Shown: in pieces, positions 41,746-50,069 of the stretch | Layout of the letters: the number at the start of each line of letters is the position of its first letter | How positions within the stretch are numbered: the first letter of the stretch is position 1 | Assembly: GCF_900110555.1 (NCBI RefSeq) | Contig: NZ_FOEE01000001.1 | Location: 310,001 to 374,000, forward strand | DNA length: 64,000 nt | DNA from: Trujillonella endophytica | GTDB taxonomy: Bacteria; Actinomycetota; Actinomycetes; Mycobacteriales; Geodermatophilaceae | Direction of reading: 5' to 3' | Notes under the pieces: generated by a model | The model's input: only the letters and a program-made list of their open reading frames with translations | The model's database searches: none | Told to the model about the DNA's origin: nothing | Translations under genes and position numbers: made by a program

Positions 41746-41754
41746 CCGCGGGGC

Positions 41755-42939
41755 TCAGGCGTCGACGCCGGCACCCGGGGCGTAGGGCGCGCCGAGCGGG
41801 TCGACCGTCGGGTGGTCGCCCACCGTGGCCGCGAGCCGGTCGAGGGCGAAGTCGCCGTCGCCGAGCACGTGGTCGATCGCGGTGAGCCGGCTGGTGTAGT
41901 GCCCGACCTTGTACTCCGCGGTCACGCCGATGCCGCCGTGCAGCTGGATGGCCTCCTGGCCGATGTGCCGGCCGGCGCGGCTGGTCTGCAGCCGGGCGCG
42001 GTCGGCGGCGGAGACGACGTCCCCGCCGGCGTCGGCGACCATGCTCGCCCACAGCGCGACGCTGCGGGCCAGCTCGAGGGAGACGTACATGTCCGCGGCG
42101 CGGAAGGTGAGCGCCTGGAACTTGTTGAGCGTGACCCCGAACTGCTTGCGCGTCGTGAGGTACTCCGACGTGGTGCGCAGCGCGGTGTCCATGGCCCCGA
42201 CCGCCTCGTTCGCGTAGGCGATCCGCGCGAGGGCGAAGGCCCGCTCGATGTCGGGGGTGCGGTCGGCGGGGTGGGTGGGGGAACCGCCGTCCCCGAGCAG
42301 CCGGGCCGGCGTGGCCGCGAACGTCACGTTGGCCGCGCGCCCGCCGTCGTGCGTGCGGTAGCCGGTGCGGGTCAGGCCCGTCGCGTCGCCGTCGACGACG
42401 AACAGCGCCGTGCCCCCGCCGGTGACGGCGCTGACGACCAGGACGTCGGCGCGGGCGCCGGCCAGCACCGGCTCCTTCACGCCGGTCAGGGTCCACGCGT
42501 CGCCGTCCCGGGTGGCGGTGACGCCCACGGCGGCGGCGCTCCACCGGGTGGCCGGCTCCGCGTGCGCGAACGCGAGGACGCTGCTGCCCTCGCTCAGCGG
42601 ACCCAGCAGCTCGGCCCGCTGCTCGGCGGTGCCGACGGCGGCGACCAGGCCGCCGGCCAGCACCACGGCCTCGACGAACGGCTCGGGGGCCAGCACCCGG
42701 CCGATCTGCTCGGCGACGATCGCCACCTCGATCGGGCCGGCGCCCATCCCGCCGTCGGCCTCGGCGAAGGGCAGGCCGAGCACGCCCATCTCGGCGAGCC
42801 GCGCCCAGGTCTTCTCGTCGAAGCCCGGGTCGGCCCGGGTCACCCGGCGGCGCTCCTCCGCGTCGCCGTAGGCGCGCTCCAGGAGGCCGCGGACGGCCTC
42901 GCGCAGGTCGTTCTGCTCGCTGTCGAACTGAAAGTCCAC
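41755..42939 (-). CDS. Acyl-CoA dehydrogenase
   Basis: A 394-residue acyl-CoA dehydrogenase family member. N-terminal F-D-S-E-Q-N-D-L-R-E-A-V-R helix, A-D-G-G-M-G-A-G loop (~residues 60-67) and the C-terminal R-T-T-S-E-Y-L-T-T-R-K-Q-F-G and Q-L-H-G-G-I-G-V-T-A-E-Y-K-V-G-H (~residues 336-350) are typical. The middle, V-L-A-F-A-H-A-E-P-A-T-R-W, departs from the usual Q-x-x-x-T-E-x-x-x-G-S-D, so its FAD/substrate contacts differ, as in the small subunits of heteromeric ACADs (FadE-like alpha2beta2 enzymes for steroid side chains). GTG 42939 lies seven bases after the partner gene, supporting that the pair makes one heteromer. Confidence 0.85.
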   Translation of the reverse strand: MDFQFDSEQNDLREAVRGLLERAYGDAEERRRVTRADPGFDEKTWARLAEMGVLGLPFAEADGGMGAGPIEVAIVAEQIGRVLAPEPFVEAVVLAGGLVAAVGTAEQRAELLGPLSEGSSVLAFAHAEPATRWSAAAVGVTATRDGDAWTLTGVKEPVLAGARADVLVVSAVTGGGTALFVVDGDATGLTRTGYRTHDGGRAANVTFAATPARLLGDGGSPTHPADRTPDIERAFALARIAYANEAVGAMDTALRTTSEYLTTRKQFGVTLNKFQALTFRAADMYVSLELARSVALWASMVADAGGDVVSAADRARLQTSRAGRHIGQEAIQLHGGIGVTAEYKVGHYTSRLTAIDHVLGDGDFALDRLAATVGDHPTVDPLGAPYAPGAGVDA

Positions 42940-42945
42940 GTCAGA

Positions 42946-44121
42946 TCAGAGCCCCAGGATCGTGCCGGCGATGATGGTGCGCTGCACCTCGTTGGAGCCT
43001 CCGTAGATGGAGACCTTGCGGTAGTTCAGGTACTCCGGCGTGGCCACCCGGGCCCAGTCGGGCACCTCGGAGCCGCCGTCGGCGAACGAGGCCAGCGAGA
43101 GCGGGCCCGCGATGTCGACCAGCAACTCGGTGGCCGCCTGCTGCAGCTCCGACCCGCGCAGCTTGAGCACCGAGGACGCCGGGTGCGGCCTGCCGTCGGC
43201 GGAGTTGGCGACCACCCGCAGCGCGGTCAGCTCCAGGGCCAGCAGCTCGTTCTCGATCTCGGCGATCCGACCGGCCATCCGCGGGTCGTCCAGCAGCGGC
43301 CGCCCGCCGGCGGTGGTCTGCCGGGCGAGGTCCTTGGCCAGCGACAGGTAGTACTTGGTCGTGCCGACCCGGGCGATGCCGACCCGCTCGTTGCCGAGCA
43401 GGAACTTGGCGATCGTCCAGCCCTGGTTCTCCTCGCCGACCAGGTTCTCCGCGGGCACCCGGACGTCTTCGAAGAAGACCTCGTTGACCTCGAAGCCACC
43501 GTCGAGCAGCTCGATGGGCCGCAGCGTCACGCCGGGGGTGTCCATCGGGAAGAGCAGCAGGGAGATGCCGCGCTGCTTCTTCTCCGCGGTCGGGTCGGTG
43601 CGGCACAGGCAGAAGATCCAGTCCGCGTACTGACCGAGCGTCGTCCAGGTCTTCTGACCGTTGACGATCCAGTCGTCGCCGTCGCGGACGGCGGTGGTGC
43701 GCAGCGACGCGAGGTCGGAGCCGGCGTCGGGCTCGGAGAAGCCCTGGCACCACCAGATGTCGAGGTTGGCGGTCTTGGCCAGGTAGCGCTCCTTCTGCTC
43801 CTGGTTGCCGAACTGGGCCAGCACCGGGCCGATCATGGACGTGTTGAAGGCCAGCGGCTCGGGGACGCAGGCCAGCTGCATCTCCTCGCGCCAGATGTGG
43901 CGCTGCAGCGGCGTCCAGTCCTTGCCGCCCCACTCGACCGGCCAGTGCGGCACGGCCAGGCCGGCGGCGTTCAGCGCCCGCTGGGCCCGGACGTAGTCGT
44001 CCTTGCCCAGGTGGCGCCGCGCGGCCACGGTGTCCCGGATCTCCTGGGGCACCTGCGTGGTGAAGAAGGTGCGCATCTCCTCCCGGAACGCCTCGAGCTC
44101 CGGGGACAGCTGCAACCGCAT
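42946..44121 (-). CDS. Acyl-CoA dehydrogenase (partner of the downstream ACAD)
   Basis: A 391-residue acyl-CoA dehydrogenase with the full catalytic outline: L-S-P-E-L-E-A-F-R-E-E-M at the start, W-P-V-E-W-G-G-K-D (~residues 60-68), W-W-C-Q-G-F-S-E-P-D-A-G-S-D-L-A-S-L (~123-140) as FAD/substrate motif, and I-Y-G-G-S-N-E-V-Q-R-T-I-I (~375-387). ATG 44121 has AGGAGAGAGG just upstream. The tight pair of ACAD genes, one with and one without canonical motifs, is like mycobacterial FadE heterotetramers. It is divergent from the zinc-ribbon gene, with ~130 bp between them. Confidence 0.88.
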   Translation of the reverse strand: MRLQLSPELEAFREEMRTFFTTQVPQEIRDTVAARRHLGKDDYVRAQRALNAAGLAVPHWPVEWGGKDWTPLQRHIWREEMQLACVPEPLAFNTSMIGPVLAQFGNQEQKERYLAKTANLDIWWCQGFSEPDAGSDLASLRTTAVRDGDDWIVNGQKTWTTLGQYADWIFCLCRTDPTAEKKQRGISLLLFPMDTPGVTLRPIELLDGGFEVNEVFFEDVRVPAENLVGEENQGWTIAKFLLGNERVGIARVGTTKYYLSLAKDLARQTTAGGRPLLDDPRMAGRIAEIENELLALELTALRVVANSADGRPHPASSVLKLRGSELQQAATELLVDIAGPLSLASFADGGSEVPDWARVATPEYLNYRKVSIYGGSNEVQRTIIAGTILGL

Positions 44122-44251
44122 CGGACCTCTCTCCTGACGCCGGCCGCCATGGCCGCCGCCCTCTCGTGCGTGGTGCGGACGACGATCCCACATGTGCTAC
44201 TCGCCGGTAGCAGGAGCGGGCGGCACCGCTGCCGGGAACACGGAGGCCGCG

Positions 44252-44662
44252 GTGCCCGTTCCCGCGGGCATGCAGCTGACCTGCCCCAAGTGCCACGGGT
44301 CCATGCGGACCTACGAGCGCAACGGCGTCCACGTCGACCAGTGCGGCGACTGCCGCGGCATCTTCCTCGACCGGGGTGAGCTCGAGCGGCTGATCGACGC
44401 GGAGAACGCCTGGCACGGCGGCGCCGCCCGCGCGCCGTCGGCACCGCCGGCGGAGGGGCGCTACCGCTCCGACCACGACCGCGAGGCCGACGAGCACCGG
44501 CAGGAGCAGCGGTCGTCGTCCGGCGGCGGGGGCGGTCTGGGCGCGGTCGTGAGCGAGGTGCTCGGCTCGGTGCAGGGCCGGTCGCACTCGGGCAGCCGGC
44601 ACGGGCAGCCCTACCCGCAGAAGAAGCGCAAGGAGTCCTTCCTCTCCGACCTGTTCGGCTGA
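44252..44662 (+). CDS. Zinc-ribbon (zf-TFIIB type) protein
   Basis: A 136-residue protein with an N-terminal zinc ribbon, C-P-K-C-H-G-S-M ... C-G-D-C-R-G-I-F-L-D-R-G-E-L, the zf-TFIIB signature, followed by a charged, His/Arg/Gln-rich region, a Gly-rich stretch and a Lys-rich C terminus with F-L-S-D-L-F-G. The C-terminal K-K-R-K-E-S-F-L-S-D-L-F is shared by many bacterial members. Function unknown. GTG 44252 is preferred over ATG 44192 because GGAGG is five bases before it; ATG 44270 would be minimal. It converges on the antiporter gene, with only seven bases between the stop codons. Confidence 0.85.
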   Translation: MPVPAGMQLTCPKCHGSMRTYERNGVHVDQCGDCRGIFLDRGELERLIDAENAWHGGAARAPSAPPAEGRYRSDHDREADEHRQEQRSSSGGGGGLGAVVSEVLGSVQGRSHSGSRHGQPYPQKKRKESFLSDLFG

Positions 44663-44669
44663 GCCGCCG

Positions 44670-45863
44670 TCACGTCCCGGCCCGCCGCTGCTGCGCCGCC
44701 CGCTCCGCCGCGCGGACGGCGAGGCGGCGGGCCAGGGGATCGGTGATCCGCGGGGCGAGCGGTCCGAGCACGGCGAGGACGAGGACGTAGGCCGCCACGA
44801 GCGCACCGAACTCCGGCGCGACCGCGCTCCCGACGAGGCCCGCGATGATGATCGAGAACTCGCCGCGCGGCACCAGCACCGCTCCCGCGCGCAGCCGGCC
44901 GGCGGGGCCCACCCCCGCCCGTCGCCCGGCGACCCAGCCGGTGGCGATCTTGGTGAGGATGCCGGCCGCCGCCAGGCCGAGCGCGGGCAGCAGCACCGCG
45001 GGCAGGTCGCCGGGCTCGATCGACAGCCCGGCGAACACGAAGAACACGGCGGCGAACAGGTCGCGCAGCGGCCCGAGCAGGGGACGCAGGCGGGCGACCA
45101 GTTCGCCCGAGAGCGCGATCCCCAGCAGGAACGCCCCGACGGCGGCCGACACGTGCACCGCCTCCGCGCCCCCGGCCACCAGCAGCGCGAGGCCGACCAC
45201 GCTGAGCAGCAGCACCTCGTCCGACCCCGTGCCGATCGCGCGGCTGACGACGTGCCCGTGCTGCAGCGCGACCACCAGGACCAGCACGAGGACCCCGAGC
45301 GAGACGGCGATCGAGGCCACCGCCGTCGCCCCGCCCGAGGCGGCGACGAGCGCGGTCAGGATGGGCAGGTAGGCGGCCATGGCCAGGTCCTCGAGCACCA
45401 GGACGCCGAGCACCGCCGGCGTCTCGCGGTTGCCGAGCCGGCCGAGGTCGGTGAGGACCTTGGAGACGATCCCCGAGGAGCTGATCGCGGTCACGCCGGC
45501 CAGGGCCAGCGCGGCGGTGGGGCCCCAGCCGGCGAGGAGCGCGAAGGCGGCGCCGGGCAGGCCGTTGAGGAGCAGGTCCAGGACGCCGACGGGCGCCTGC
45601 CGGCGGAGGTTGGTGACCAGCTCGTCGGCGGTGTACTCCAGCCCCAGCACGAGCAGCAGCAGCACCACGCCGACGTCCGCGCCGGCCTCGATGAACTCCT
45701 CGGGGGCGTCCAGCGGGGCCAGACCCCCGCTGCCGAAGGCGAGCCCCGCCAGCAGGTAGAGCGGGATCGGCGAGAGCCCGATCCGGGCCGCGAACCGGCC
45801 CATCACCCCCAGCGCGAGGACGACGGCGCCGAGCTCGACGAGCAGCCGCGCCGCGTCGCTCAC
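44670..45863 (-). CDS. CPA2-family cation:proton antiporter
   Basis: A 397-residue membrane protein with about twelve helices. It contains L-S-P-I-P-L-Y-L-L-A-G-L-A-F-G (~residues 30-44), L-E-Y-T-A-D-E-L (~75-82) and L-V-L-E-D-L-A-M-A-A-Y-L-P (~150-162); the E-D-L pair there belongs to the CPA2 ion-binding region. Such proteins exchange K+ or Na+ for protons (KefB/KhtU-like). It lacks an RCK/TrkA-N domain, but the gene directly upstream encodes a TrkA-C subunit, the arrangement of KhtTU. GTG 45863 follows GGGGAGG. So the pair is probably a regulated K+/H+ antiporter acting in pH, osmotic or electrophile stress. Confidence 0.88.
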   Translation of the reverse strand: MSDAARLLVELGAVVLALGVMGRFAARIGLSPIPLYLLAGLAFGSGGLAPLDAPEEFIEAGADVGVVLLLLVLGLEYTADELVTNLRRQAPVGVLDLLLNGLPGAAFALLAGWGPTAALALAGVTAISSSGIVSKVLTDLGRLGNRETPAVLGVLVLEDLAMAAYLPILTALVAASGGATAVASIAVSLGVLVLVLVVALQHGHVVSRAIGTGSDEVLLLSVVGLALLVAGGAEAVHVSAAVGAFLLGIALSGELVARLRPLLGPLRDLFAAVFFVFAGLSIEPGDLPAVLLPALGLAAAGILTKIATGWVAGRRAGVGPAGRLRAGAVLVPRGEFSIIIAGLVGSAVAPEFGALVAAYVLVLAVLGPLAPRITDPLARRLAVRAAERAAQQRRAGT

Positions 45864-45915
45864 GCTCTGGGCCTCCCCGGGGTGCGTCGTTCGTCGGTGC
45901 GGAACGGGTGGACGG

Positions 45916-46398
45916 TCAGGGCGCCTGCAGGAGGCTGCGGACCCGCGCGACCCCGTCGGCCGTGCCGACGACGATCAGCCGGTCGTCGGCCTGGAAGCGG
46001 AAGCCCGGCCGCGGCGAGGCGACGGCCTCGCCGGCGCGCAGGACGGCGACCACGGACGCCCCGGTGCGGGTGCGCAGCGCGGTGTCGCCGAGGGTCGCCC
46101 CGACGTAGGGGGACCCCGGGAGGATCGGCACCCCCTCGGTGGCCAGGCCCGACACCTGCTCGCGCAGCCGCGACAGCCGCTCGGTGATCCGCGGGGCGCC
46201 CAGCAGCTCGGCGACCGCGTCGGCCTCCTCGGGGGTCAGCTCCACGGTGGCGGCCGCGGCGTCGGGGTCGACCTCGTCGTAGAGCACGAGGTGCCGGGCC
46301 CCGGTGGACTGCGAGACGACGGCGATCCGGCGTCCCGACGCGGTCACCAGGTCGTGCCGCAGCCCGATGCCGGGCAGGCGGGTCTCCTCGACCTCCAC
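45916..46398 (-). CDS. Cation:proton antiporter regulatory subunit (KhtT-like, TrkA-C domain)
   Basis: A 160-residue soluble protein. N-terminal half: E-E-T-R-L-P-G-I-G-L-R-H-D-L-V-T and L-V-L-Y-D-E-V-D-P; C-terminal half is a TrkA-C/RCK-C domain, V-G-A-T-L-G-D-T-A-L-R-T-R-T-G-A-S-V-V-A-V-L-R ... F-Q-A-D-D-R-L-I-V-V-G-T, which binds nucleotides such as c-di-AMP or other small molecules in homologues. It would gate the antiporter encoded 52 bp downstream. Start GTG 46398 follows GGAGGAGG. The c-di-AMP link is interesting because a c-di-AMP riboswitch also occurs in this window (27725-27866), but that is inference. Confidence 0.85.
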   Translation of the reverse strand: MEVEETRLPGIGLRHDLVTASGRRIAVVSQSTGARHLVLYDEVDPDAAAATVELTPEEADAVAELLGAPRITERLSRLREQVSGLATEGVPILPGSPYVGATLGDTALRTRTGASVVAVLRAGEAVASPRPGFRFQADDRLIVVGTADGVARVRSLLQAP

Positions 46399-46503
46399 CG
46401 CGCACCTCCTCCCGCCGCGCTCCCCGTCGCGCGGCCGTCGTCCTCGCCGGTCAGGCTAGAGCCGGCGGGAGTGCGGCGCCCCCACGCAGGGCAGGAGGGG
46501 ATC

Positions 46504-47361
46504 GTGTTCGACGTCGACTGGATGGATCTGCTGTGCCGCGCCGTGCTGCGCGAGCGGACCGCTGAGCTCGTCGCCGAGGCGTGCGCGTGGACGGTCGGGC
46601 TGTCGGACCGTCCGCACCACCTGCGCCGCCGCGGCCGGCTGGTGGAGACCGGCGGCACGATGGGCGACCGGGCGGCCACCGGCCAGATGCTCAGCGGCGA
46701 GGAGGACGGCCGGCTCGACCTCGGCGACGCCCTGCCGGGCAGCTTCGCCGACGCGCTGAACGCGGTGGGACCGGACGGCGTGGTCTACGCCGACCGGTTC
46801 GACCACGAGGTGATCGAGCCCTTCGTGCTGGCGACGTGCGTGCTCGCCGCCGAGCGGGCCCGCGCCACCCGGCCCGCGCTGTGGAGCGAGCTGCTCGACG
46901 ACCTCGGCGAGGACGGGTCCGACCTGCCCGCCCTCGTCGCGGCGGGGGAGTGGGAGGTGCCGCTGCGGATCGAGGCCGAGCACCTGGCGCTGGCCGCGCT
47001 GGGCGGCGTCCCGCTGCTGCAGGTGGAGGCGGAGGGCCTGCCTCTGGCGCTGGTCCGCCGGGCGGAGGCGCTCACCCGCGAGGCGGCGGCACCGGCGCCC
47101 CGGGCCCCGCGCCGGGAGGCGCTGCCCGCCGAGGACACGGCCGCGTCGGGGGCGGTGTTCCTGGCCCGGGCCGCGCTGGCCGAGGCGGGCCCGGCCGGGC
47201 CGGTGGCGCCGGCCGACGCGGACCGGCTGCTGGCCCTCCTGCTGGGCGAGGGGATCGAGCCCGAGGAGGTCCCGGCGGTGCTCCCGCACCTGCCGCTGGC
47301 GCCGGGCACCGCCGAGACGGTCCTGGGGCTGCTGGCGGCGGGAGGGTCACCCGGCCGGTGA
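46504..47361 (+). CDS. Hypothetical protein, unknown family
   Basis: A 285-residue soluble protein that I cannot place. It starts F-D-V-D-W-M-D-L-L-C-R-A-V-L-R-E-R-T-A-E-L-V-A-E-A, so helices are likely from the beginning, includes a W-S-E-L-L-D-D-L-G-E-D-G-S-D-L-P-A-L-V-A-A-G-E-W-E-V-P-L segment near residues 125-155, and ends with a Leu/Ala/Glu-rich half and A-A-G-G-S-P-G-R. GTG 46504 has GGAGGGG upstream. It is divergent from the TrkA-C gene. Its 3' end overlaps the convergent MFS gene by 15 bp. Codon use is like its neighbours, so it is likely a real gene. Confidence 0.7.
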   Translation: MFDVDWMDLLCRAVLRERTAELVAEACAWTVGLSDRPHHLRRRGRLVETGGTMGDRAATGQMLSGEEDGRLDLGDALPGSFADALNAVGPDGVVYADRFDHEVIEPFVLATCVLAAERARATRPALWSELLDDLGEDGSDLPALVAAGEWEVPLRIEAEHLALAALGGVPLLQVEAEGLPLALVRRAEALTREAAAPAPRAPRREALPAEDTAASGAVFLARAALAEAGPAGPVAPADADRLLALLLGEGIEPEEVPAVLPHLPLAPGTAETVLGLLAAGGSPGR

Positions 47362-48846
47362 CACCGTCGCGGCCCGGCGCGGCGGCAGCAGCCGGGTGAC
47401 GAGGGCGGTGAGCACGGCGACGCCCGAGCCGGCGAGTGCCAGCGCCGAGTAGCCGCCGGCCGAGGGGTACGCCGCTCCGTCGGCGGTGGTGGCGGCCAGC
47501 ACGGCCGCGGTGGCCGCGCTCCCCGTGGCGAACCCGACGTAGCGCAGCACCTGGTTGAGGCTCATCGCGCTGCCGGTCTCCCCGGGCGGGACGGCCGCCA
47601 CGACCAGGGTCGGCAGGAGCGCGAACACCGCTCCCGTGCCGACGCCGGCGACGGCCATGACGGCGCCCAGGAGCCAGATGCTCGAGGGGGTGAGCGCGTA
47701 CAGCCCCAGGCCCGCGGCGAGCACGACCGCGCCGGCGGGCACCGCGACCCGCGGCCCGAACCGGTCGGACAGGGCCCGGGCGGAGCGGCTCGCGGCCACG
47801 CTGGCGAGGGAGAACGGCACGAGCACGAGCCCGGCGGTCACCACCGAGGCGCCGAAGCCGTAGCCGGAGCCGGTCGGCGTCTGGGCGAACACGGTGACCG
47901 AGGAGAGCAGCAGGTAGTTGGCCAGGCCGACGAGCAGCGACGCCAGGTGCGCGGTCGCCGCCCACCGGCCGCGGGCCAGCCGGAGGTCGACCAGCGGCGT
48001 GGGGGTCCGCAGCGCCCAGGCGGCCCAGCTCGCGGCGGCCAGGACGGCGACGGCGGCCAGCGCCAGCACGCGCGGCGACGTCCACCCCCACGCGCCGCCC
48101 TCGCTGAGCACCAGGAGACCGGCGCTCAGCGCGGTGCCCAGCAGGACGGCCCCCGGGACGTCGATCGCGCGGGCCGGGGCGGACCGGGCCGGGGGCAGCA
48201 CGAGCGCGCCGGCGGCGAGGGCCAGGGCCGCGACCGCCGCGCCGAACCAGAAGGCCGCGTGCAGGCCGCCCAGGTCGGCCACCAGGCCCGCGACCGGATA
48301 GCCGAGCCCCACCCCGGCGACGACGGTGATCGACAGGGCGGCGATCGCGCCGCGCTGGCGGCTGCCCGAGAGCGCGTCCCGGGCCGTGGCCATGGCGAGC
48401 GGGGCCAGCCCCAGCCCCAGCCCCTGCAGGGCGCGGCCGGCGAGCAGCCAGCCGAACCCGAGCGGCAGCGCGGCAAGCGTGCTCCCCACGACGACGACGG
48501 CCAGCGCGCCGAGCATGACCGCCCGCCGGTGCGGGCCGTCGCCGAGGCGGCCCAGGACGGGCGTCGCGACGGCGCCGACGAGGAAGGTGACGGTCAGCGC
48601 CCACTGCGCGGTGGTGACGGGGACGTCGTGCGTCTCGGCGATCAGGGGCACCAGTGGGGCGCCGAGGCTGCTGATCACCGCCACGACGGCGACCGTGGAG
48701 ACCAGCACCTGCACCAGGCCCCGGGGTGGCGTCCCCAGTGTCGTCGGCGCTCCCGGCGTCGTCGGCGTCCCCGGTGCGGCCCCCGTGCTCGTCACCGGCG
48801 CAGTGTCCTCCGCCGTCCGGCGGCCGCCCGGCGGGGTGCGGCTCAC
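47347..48846 (-). CDS. MFS transporter, possible aromatic-acid or drug carrier
   Basis: A ~499-residue major facilitator. After a 45-residue Pro/Thr/Gly-rich tail come the helices: motif A as G-R-L-G-D-G-P-H-R-R-A (~residues 95-105), and motif C-like G-V-G-L-G-Y-P-V-A-G-L-V-A-D in helix 5; about 14 hydrophobic stretches can be counted. GTG 48846 overlaps the pobA stop by 4 bp, so it is probably translated with pobA; GTG 48795 would remove 17 residues. A carrier coupled to pobA might import 4-hydroxybenzoate, but the sequence is nearer to multidrug DHA-type carriers than to PcaK. Substrate unresolved. Confidence 0.82.
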   Translation of the reverse strand: MSRTPPGGRRTAEDTAPVTSTGAAPGTPTTPGAPTTLGTPPRGLVQVLVSTVAVVAVISSLGAPLVPLIAETHDVPVTTAQWALTVTFLVGAVATPVLGRLGDGPHRRAVMLGALAVVVVGSTLAALPLGFGWLLAGRALQGLGLGLAPLAMATARDALSGSRQRGAIAALSITVVAGVGLGYPVAGLVADLGGLHAAFWFGAAVAALALAAGALVLPPARSAPARAIDVPGAVLLGTALSAGLLVLSEGGAWGWTSPRVLALAAVAVLAAASWAAWALRTPTPLVDLRLARGRWAATAHLASLLVGLANYLLLSSVTVFAQTPTGSGYGFGASVVTAGLVLVPFSLASVAASRSARALSDRFGPRVAVPAGAVVLAAGLGLYALTPSSIWLLGAVMAVAGVGTGAVFALLPTLVVAAVPPGETGSAMSLNQVLRYVGFATGSAATAAVLAATTADGAAYPSAGGYSALALAGSGVAVLTALVTRLLPPRRAATVSPAG

Positions 48847-50018
48847 GCCTCGATCGGCAGGCCGGTGTAGTTCTCGGCCAGCTCGCGGGCCGCGGCCTCG
48901 GAGGAGCAGACGCGGCGCAGCTGGGACAGCTGGAGCTGGGCGTCGAAGTCGTCGCCGGAGGCGTGCAGCATCGACGTCATCCACCAGGAGAAGTGCGTGC
49001 ACCGCCAGACCCGGCGCAGCGCGGTGTCGGAGTAGGCGTCCGCCAGGTCGGTGCGCCCCTCCCGGAGCAGCCGGACCAGGGCCGTGGCCAGCAGGGTGAC
49101 GTCGGCGACGGCGAGGTTGAGGCCCTTGGCGCCGGTCGGCGGCACGATGTGCGCGGCGTCGCCGGCGAGGAAGAGCCGGCCGCGGCGCATCGGGGCGCTG
49201 ACGAACGAGCGCATCGGCAGGATCGACCTGTCGGTGATCGGGCCGGTGTTCGGCGCCCAGCCGTCGAGGGCGAGGCGGGTGGCCAGCCCGTCCCAGATCC
49301 GGTCGTCGGACCAGTCCTCGATCTTCTCGTCCGGGTCGACCTGCAGGTACAGCCGGGAGACCTTCGGGGACCGCATCGAGTAGAGGGCGAACCCGTCGGG
49401 GTGCCAGGCGTAGATGAGCTCGTCGGTGGCGGGGGCGGCGTCGGCGAGGATCCCCAGCCAGGCGTAGGGGTAGGTGCGCTCCCACACCCGCGCCCCGCCG
49501 GCGCCGGCGGCGACGACCGCCCGGGAGGGGCCGTGGAAGCCGTCGGTGCCGGCGATCACGTCGCACTCGAGCACCTGCGGGATGCCGTCGGCGTCGGTGA
49601 ACCGGATCCGCGGCGCGTCGCCGTCGACGTCCTCGGGCGTCACGTCGGAGACCTCGAACAGCAGCGGCGGGCCGCCGTCGAGCTGGGCGGCGACGAGGTC
49701 CTTGGTGACCTCGGTCTGGCCGTAGACCCACACGCTGCGGCCGCACAGCGCCGGGAAGTCCAGCGTGTGCCGGGTGCCGGGGTACTGCAGGTGGATGCCC
49801 GAGTGCTCCAGGCCCTCGCGGTGCAGCCGGTCGCCGACGCCCGCGGCGGTGAGGGTGTCGACGGTGTGCTGCTCGAGGATGCCGGCGCGGATGCGCGCCT
49901 CGACGTAGTCGCGGGAGCGGTTCTCCAGCACCACCGAGTCGATGCCGTGGCGCGTCAGCAGCCGCGACAGCAGGAGGCCGGCCGGGCCGGCGCCGATGAT
50001 CCCCACCTGAGTGCGCAC
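48843..50018 (-). CDS. pobA: 4-hydroxybenzoate 3-monooxygenase
   Basis: A 391-residue FAD monooxygenase matching PobA along its length. FAD loop I-I-G-A-G-P-A-G (residues 7-14), D-G motif I-A-G-T-D-G-F-H-G-P-S-R (~residues 156-167), and A-G-D-A-A-H-I-V-P-P-T-G-A-K-G-L-N-L-A (~283-301) are canonical, as is E-A-R-I-R-A-G-I-L-E-Q for 4-hydroxybenzoate enzymes. It hydroxylates 4-hydroxybenzoate with NADPH and O2 to protocatechuate, the substrate of the pcaHG product downstream. The start is GTG 50018. It lies on the minus strand, next to the IclR regulator and divergent from the pca genes. Confidence 0.95.
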   Translation of the reverse strand: MRTQVGIIGAGPAGLLLSRLLTRHGIDSVVLENRSRDYVEARIRAGILEQHTVDTLTAAGVGDRLHREGLEHSGIHLQYPGTRHTLDFPALCGRSVWVYGQTEVTKDLVAAQLDGGPPLLFEVSDVTPEDVDGDAPRIRFTDADGIPQVLECDVIAGTDGFHGPSRAVVAAGAGGARVWERTYPYAWLGILADAAPATDELIYAWHPDGFALYSMRSPKVSRLYLQVDPDEKIEDWSDDRIWDGLATRLALDGWAPNTGPITDRSILPMRSFVSAPMRRGRLFLAGDAAHIVPPTGAKGLNLAVADVTLLATALVRLLREGRTDLADAYSDTALRRVWRCTHFSWWMTSMLHASGDDFDAQLQLSQLRRVCSSEAAARELAENYTGLPIEA

Positions 50019-50069
50019 GCCGCCGAGTGTGGTCGCGGCGGGGTGGCGCGGTCATCCCCGGCCTCCCGC

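Noticed and set aside
47347-48846. Naming the MFS protein next to pobA a 4-hydroxybenzoate importer (PcaK)
   Set aside because: Helix and motif pattern fit multidrug DHA-type carriers better than the aromatic acid:H+ symporter family; only the gene context suggests import.
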